A stretch of DNA of 64,000 bases from Diprion similis (Eukaryota; Arthropoda; Insecta; Hymenoptera; Diprionidae). Both the position numbers and the translations under genes were made by a program. Positions 61,801-64,000 of this stretch are shown piece by piece. How positions within the stretch are numbered: the stretch's first letter is position 1; every line of letters begins with the position of its first letter. Under the pieces are notes generated by a model. That model saw only the letters and a list, made by a program, of their open reading frames with translations, did not search any database and was not told where the DNA came from. Where the stretch lies: the NCBI RefSeq assembly GCF_021155765.1, contig NC_060112.1:18352001-18416000 (forward strand), read 5' to 3'.

Positions 61801-64000
61801 AAACATCATACAGCCTTCGTTCTTGCCAATCTTGCCACATTAGAAGTGTTCGCTCTTCAGGTAGGCTTATTAATTCAATTGAAACTTGTTACCCAGATTG
61901 GTACTTGGATAGGTGAATATAATTCTGGAATTTTGGTGTTTTCAGAGGTTGACTGCGTTGTATGATCCAACTAGCCCAATATTACGGCCCTTGTTAATCC
62001 GGTGCAGAGCTCGACATCGAACTACATCTCACAGCTCTCAATCCAGTCAATTTGATTCTTTAGATTTAACAGAAACTTTAGTGAGTAGGTTTTACATCAA
62101 AATTTACCGTCCAGAAACTTCCTGAAAGTTTTATTTTAGATTTTTCACTGTTGAACGTAATAATTACATGATTGAATTGATAATTGACAGTAGCGATCCT
62201 GCATCAATTTTGTATGAAAATCTCTCTTATGTAATTATTCTAATTGCAGGATGAAGTTGGTGCGCCAGTAGAGGAAATTGTTGAGACATTTCTTCTCATT
62301 CTCCTAACTCTCATTCACAAAAAATCTCCCGTGTTGAACTATGAACCAAAACTCATGTATCGTATACCAGTGCCTAACACAGAACGAGTAAGTTCCTTAC
62401 ATTGACATTGAAAAGATTGGACCAAAATAAACACTTTGCGATTATTTTATTAGGACATCGATGACGTAAACTCTAGTGCAGACTTCAAACGAAGAGCTTT
62501 GAGTGCTGGATTCTCTCATGTAGCCCTTATTAGAAATAACAATGTTTATACTTGGGGAAATGCTGCGCAAAAATGTTTAGGTAAGTTTATCACTGTGTAT
62601 CCACGGGACATCTGCTGTCTTCTAAATAGAATAGGGAACAAATTATTCTGTTTAACCCAAGAAAAAAAAACCTAACTTAGACAATTAAAAATTTCCTGCA
62701 GGAACTGGTCCAACGATGTCTAGATATGGATCTCCTCAAGTGATTCCCACTTTTCAAAGTATGAAGGTAGAAGTACTGAGTGTATCGTGCGGTCGTTGTC
62801 ACTCTTTGGCTGTGACCAACAATGGAGTATATGCTTGGGGCGCTAGTCAGTTTGGTCAACTTGGGCTTGAGAAAAAGCTTCAATGTCCAAATCCGGAATT
62901 AATTGTTACCCTAGCACACGAAATTATTGTCGATGCAGTAGCTGGTCAGTATCACTCAGTCGCATTGACTAAAGACGGAAGAGTATTCACCTGGGGCTGG
63001 GGCGTGCATGGTCAATTAGGTCATGGAAATACGAATGAAAAAAATATTCCAACCTTGGTTACCTCGCTCCTTGGGACTATTGTAAGGCAAATAAGTGCTG
63101 GCCATGCGCACACTACGGTACTTACAGCTGATGGCGATGTCTACACGTTTGGTAGCAACGTGTTTCGTCAGCTTGGGAATGGAACTAATATTAAGTCTTC
63201 AATTCCCGTAAAAGTTATATTGCCAGAGAAAACTTCGTTGATCACAACTGGATATTTCCACAATGTAAATTTTTCACTGTATTATAATGTTATTGATTAG
63301 GATTCACTAAGAAAAAATACCTTTAAATAGTTCATGTAATATTTTATGATAACATGTAAATTTTACCAGCACATATTTTTTCACAGCTGGCTGTTACTAC
63401 TACAAATAAATTGTATACATGGGGAGCTAGTCCCCAGGACATGCGGTTGAAAGCACAGGCACAAAAGAAAACTAGAATACAGGCTAGAATACTTCAGCAA
63501 CGAGTAGCTTCGGATAAAGTAACTCAATGTATTGAAACTCTTGATAAGTATAACGAAATTGCACAAGACGGTGACTCAATTGCACAATCTGAGCAAACCA
63601 ATGCACAAATTAACGAAACAGAAAATTCAAATGATGATTCAAGTAATACCACAGTGCAGTCAGAACAGACTGCCAGCATTAAGTTGCCACCTAGTCCACA
63701 ATTGCAAGGCATCAACGTCGAGGTCATTGGAAAAGCACAAACTCATTTGCAACCTTCGTTAGTTGATACGAGTTCAGTTTGTGGGCAGATAGTACAGGTA
63801 ATGTCTACTCGTGGAAAGTTACGAGCATGAGTATTTTGACGACTTACGAGGAACAACTTTTTTAGTCAGTCCTGTAAGACGCATAACATTTTTAGATATC
63901 AACTGGATGCCATCATTCTTGTCTCTTAACAAAGGACGGGTCAGTCTACGTATGGGGACGTAATTTGGATGGACAGATAGGCAATGGTAGTCGCCGTGAA
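58853..64000 (+). CDS. Large protein with propeller-like N-terminal region and RCC1 repeats, 5' part; candidate Claret/GLO-4-type Rab GEF
   Basis: Exons 58853-59277, 59469-59929, 60085-60269, 60360-60760, 60888-61065, 61148-61359, 61464-61657, 61733-61860, 61946-62080, 62250-62387, 62454-62580, 62702-63264, 63387-63797 and 63896 to the window end: 1,221 codons so far, phases consistent. The first 250 residues resemble a WD-type propeller (ISALCFDPSGSWLLTASIDG; GIIGTEHGEIVLVNL). Residues about 330-800 are mostly helical and not recognised. From about 820 come RCC1 repeats: VYTWGNAAQKCLGTG, VYAWGASQFGQLGLE, VFTWGWGVHGQLGHGN, VYTFGSNVFRQLGNG, LYTWGASPQ, VYVWGRNLDGQIGNG. After LYTWGASPQ a basic coiled-coil-like insert (LKAQAQKKTRIQARILQQR) and a Ser/Gln-rich stretch interrupt the propeller. 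The layout fits Claret, the fly RCC1 protein proposed as GEF for the Rab32/38 protein Lightoid in pigment granules, but I cannot confirm orthology. Other large RCC1-repeat proteins are possible. Confidence 0.75.

Overview
This is an insect-type nuclear genome window. Genes are split by GT-AG introns, some only 60-130 bp and others up to about 4 kb. Intergenic DNA is AT-rich with many microsatellites, and there is no operon structure. An intact phospholipase C-epsilon gene argues against higher Diptera, because the three Drosophila PLC genes are of the beta and gamma types; a hymenopteran or other non-dipteran insect fits, but the species cannot be read from the sequence. I predicted splice junctions by eye, requiring GT/GC-AG borders, matching codon phase and agreement with remembered family sequences. 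Exon lists are in each entry.

Region 1 (1-24965, + strand) is the 3' part of one large gene, PLC-epsilon (PLCE1): RasGEF, PH-like, EF-hand-like, PLC X and Y catalytic halves, C2 and two Ras-association domains. Its exons are GC-rich islands separated by long introns. Region 2 (24966-29197) is a 4.2 kb AT-rich 3' flank with poly(A) signals, dense TA/CA/AAT microsatellites and one unexplained small ORF. Region 3 (29198-64000) is a compact cluster of single-copy housekeeping or membrane-trafficking genes: an N-acetylneuraminate-lyase-like aldolase (+), exocyst subunit Sec15 (-), ALG13 of N-glycosylation (+), mitochondrial succinyl-CoA ligase alpha subunit (-), the 60S biogenesis factor BRX1 (+), a CTL1/SLC44A1-like choline transporter (-), the Hakai/CBLL1 E3 ubiquitin ligase (+), Golgi TMEM115 (-), and the 5' part of a large gene coding for a propeller-like N-terminal region followed by RCC1 repeats (+), possibly a Claret/GLO-4-type protein, which runs off the window.

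From the aldolase onward, genes alternate strictly in orientation. Each minus/plus neighbour pair therefore shares a divergent promoter interval (Sec15/ALG13 288 bp; SUCLG1/BRX1 1.0 kb; CTL/Hakai 0.7 kb; TMEM115/RCC1 gene 1.4 kb), and each plus/minus pair ends convergently. No pathway links all of them, although Sec15, TMEM115, ALG13 and possibly the RCC1 gene all act in the secretory or endosomal system.

I found no mobile element with coding capacity, no RNA gene, no CRISPR array and no clearly new multi-gene system. The points most worth checking are a probable 24-nt microexon beside an in-frame 129-nt intron in PLCE1, a GC-AG intron in BRX1, a very weak donor in SUCLG1, an aldolase with an altered pyruvate-binding motif, and a 46-codon ORF in the PLCE1 3' flank.
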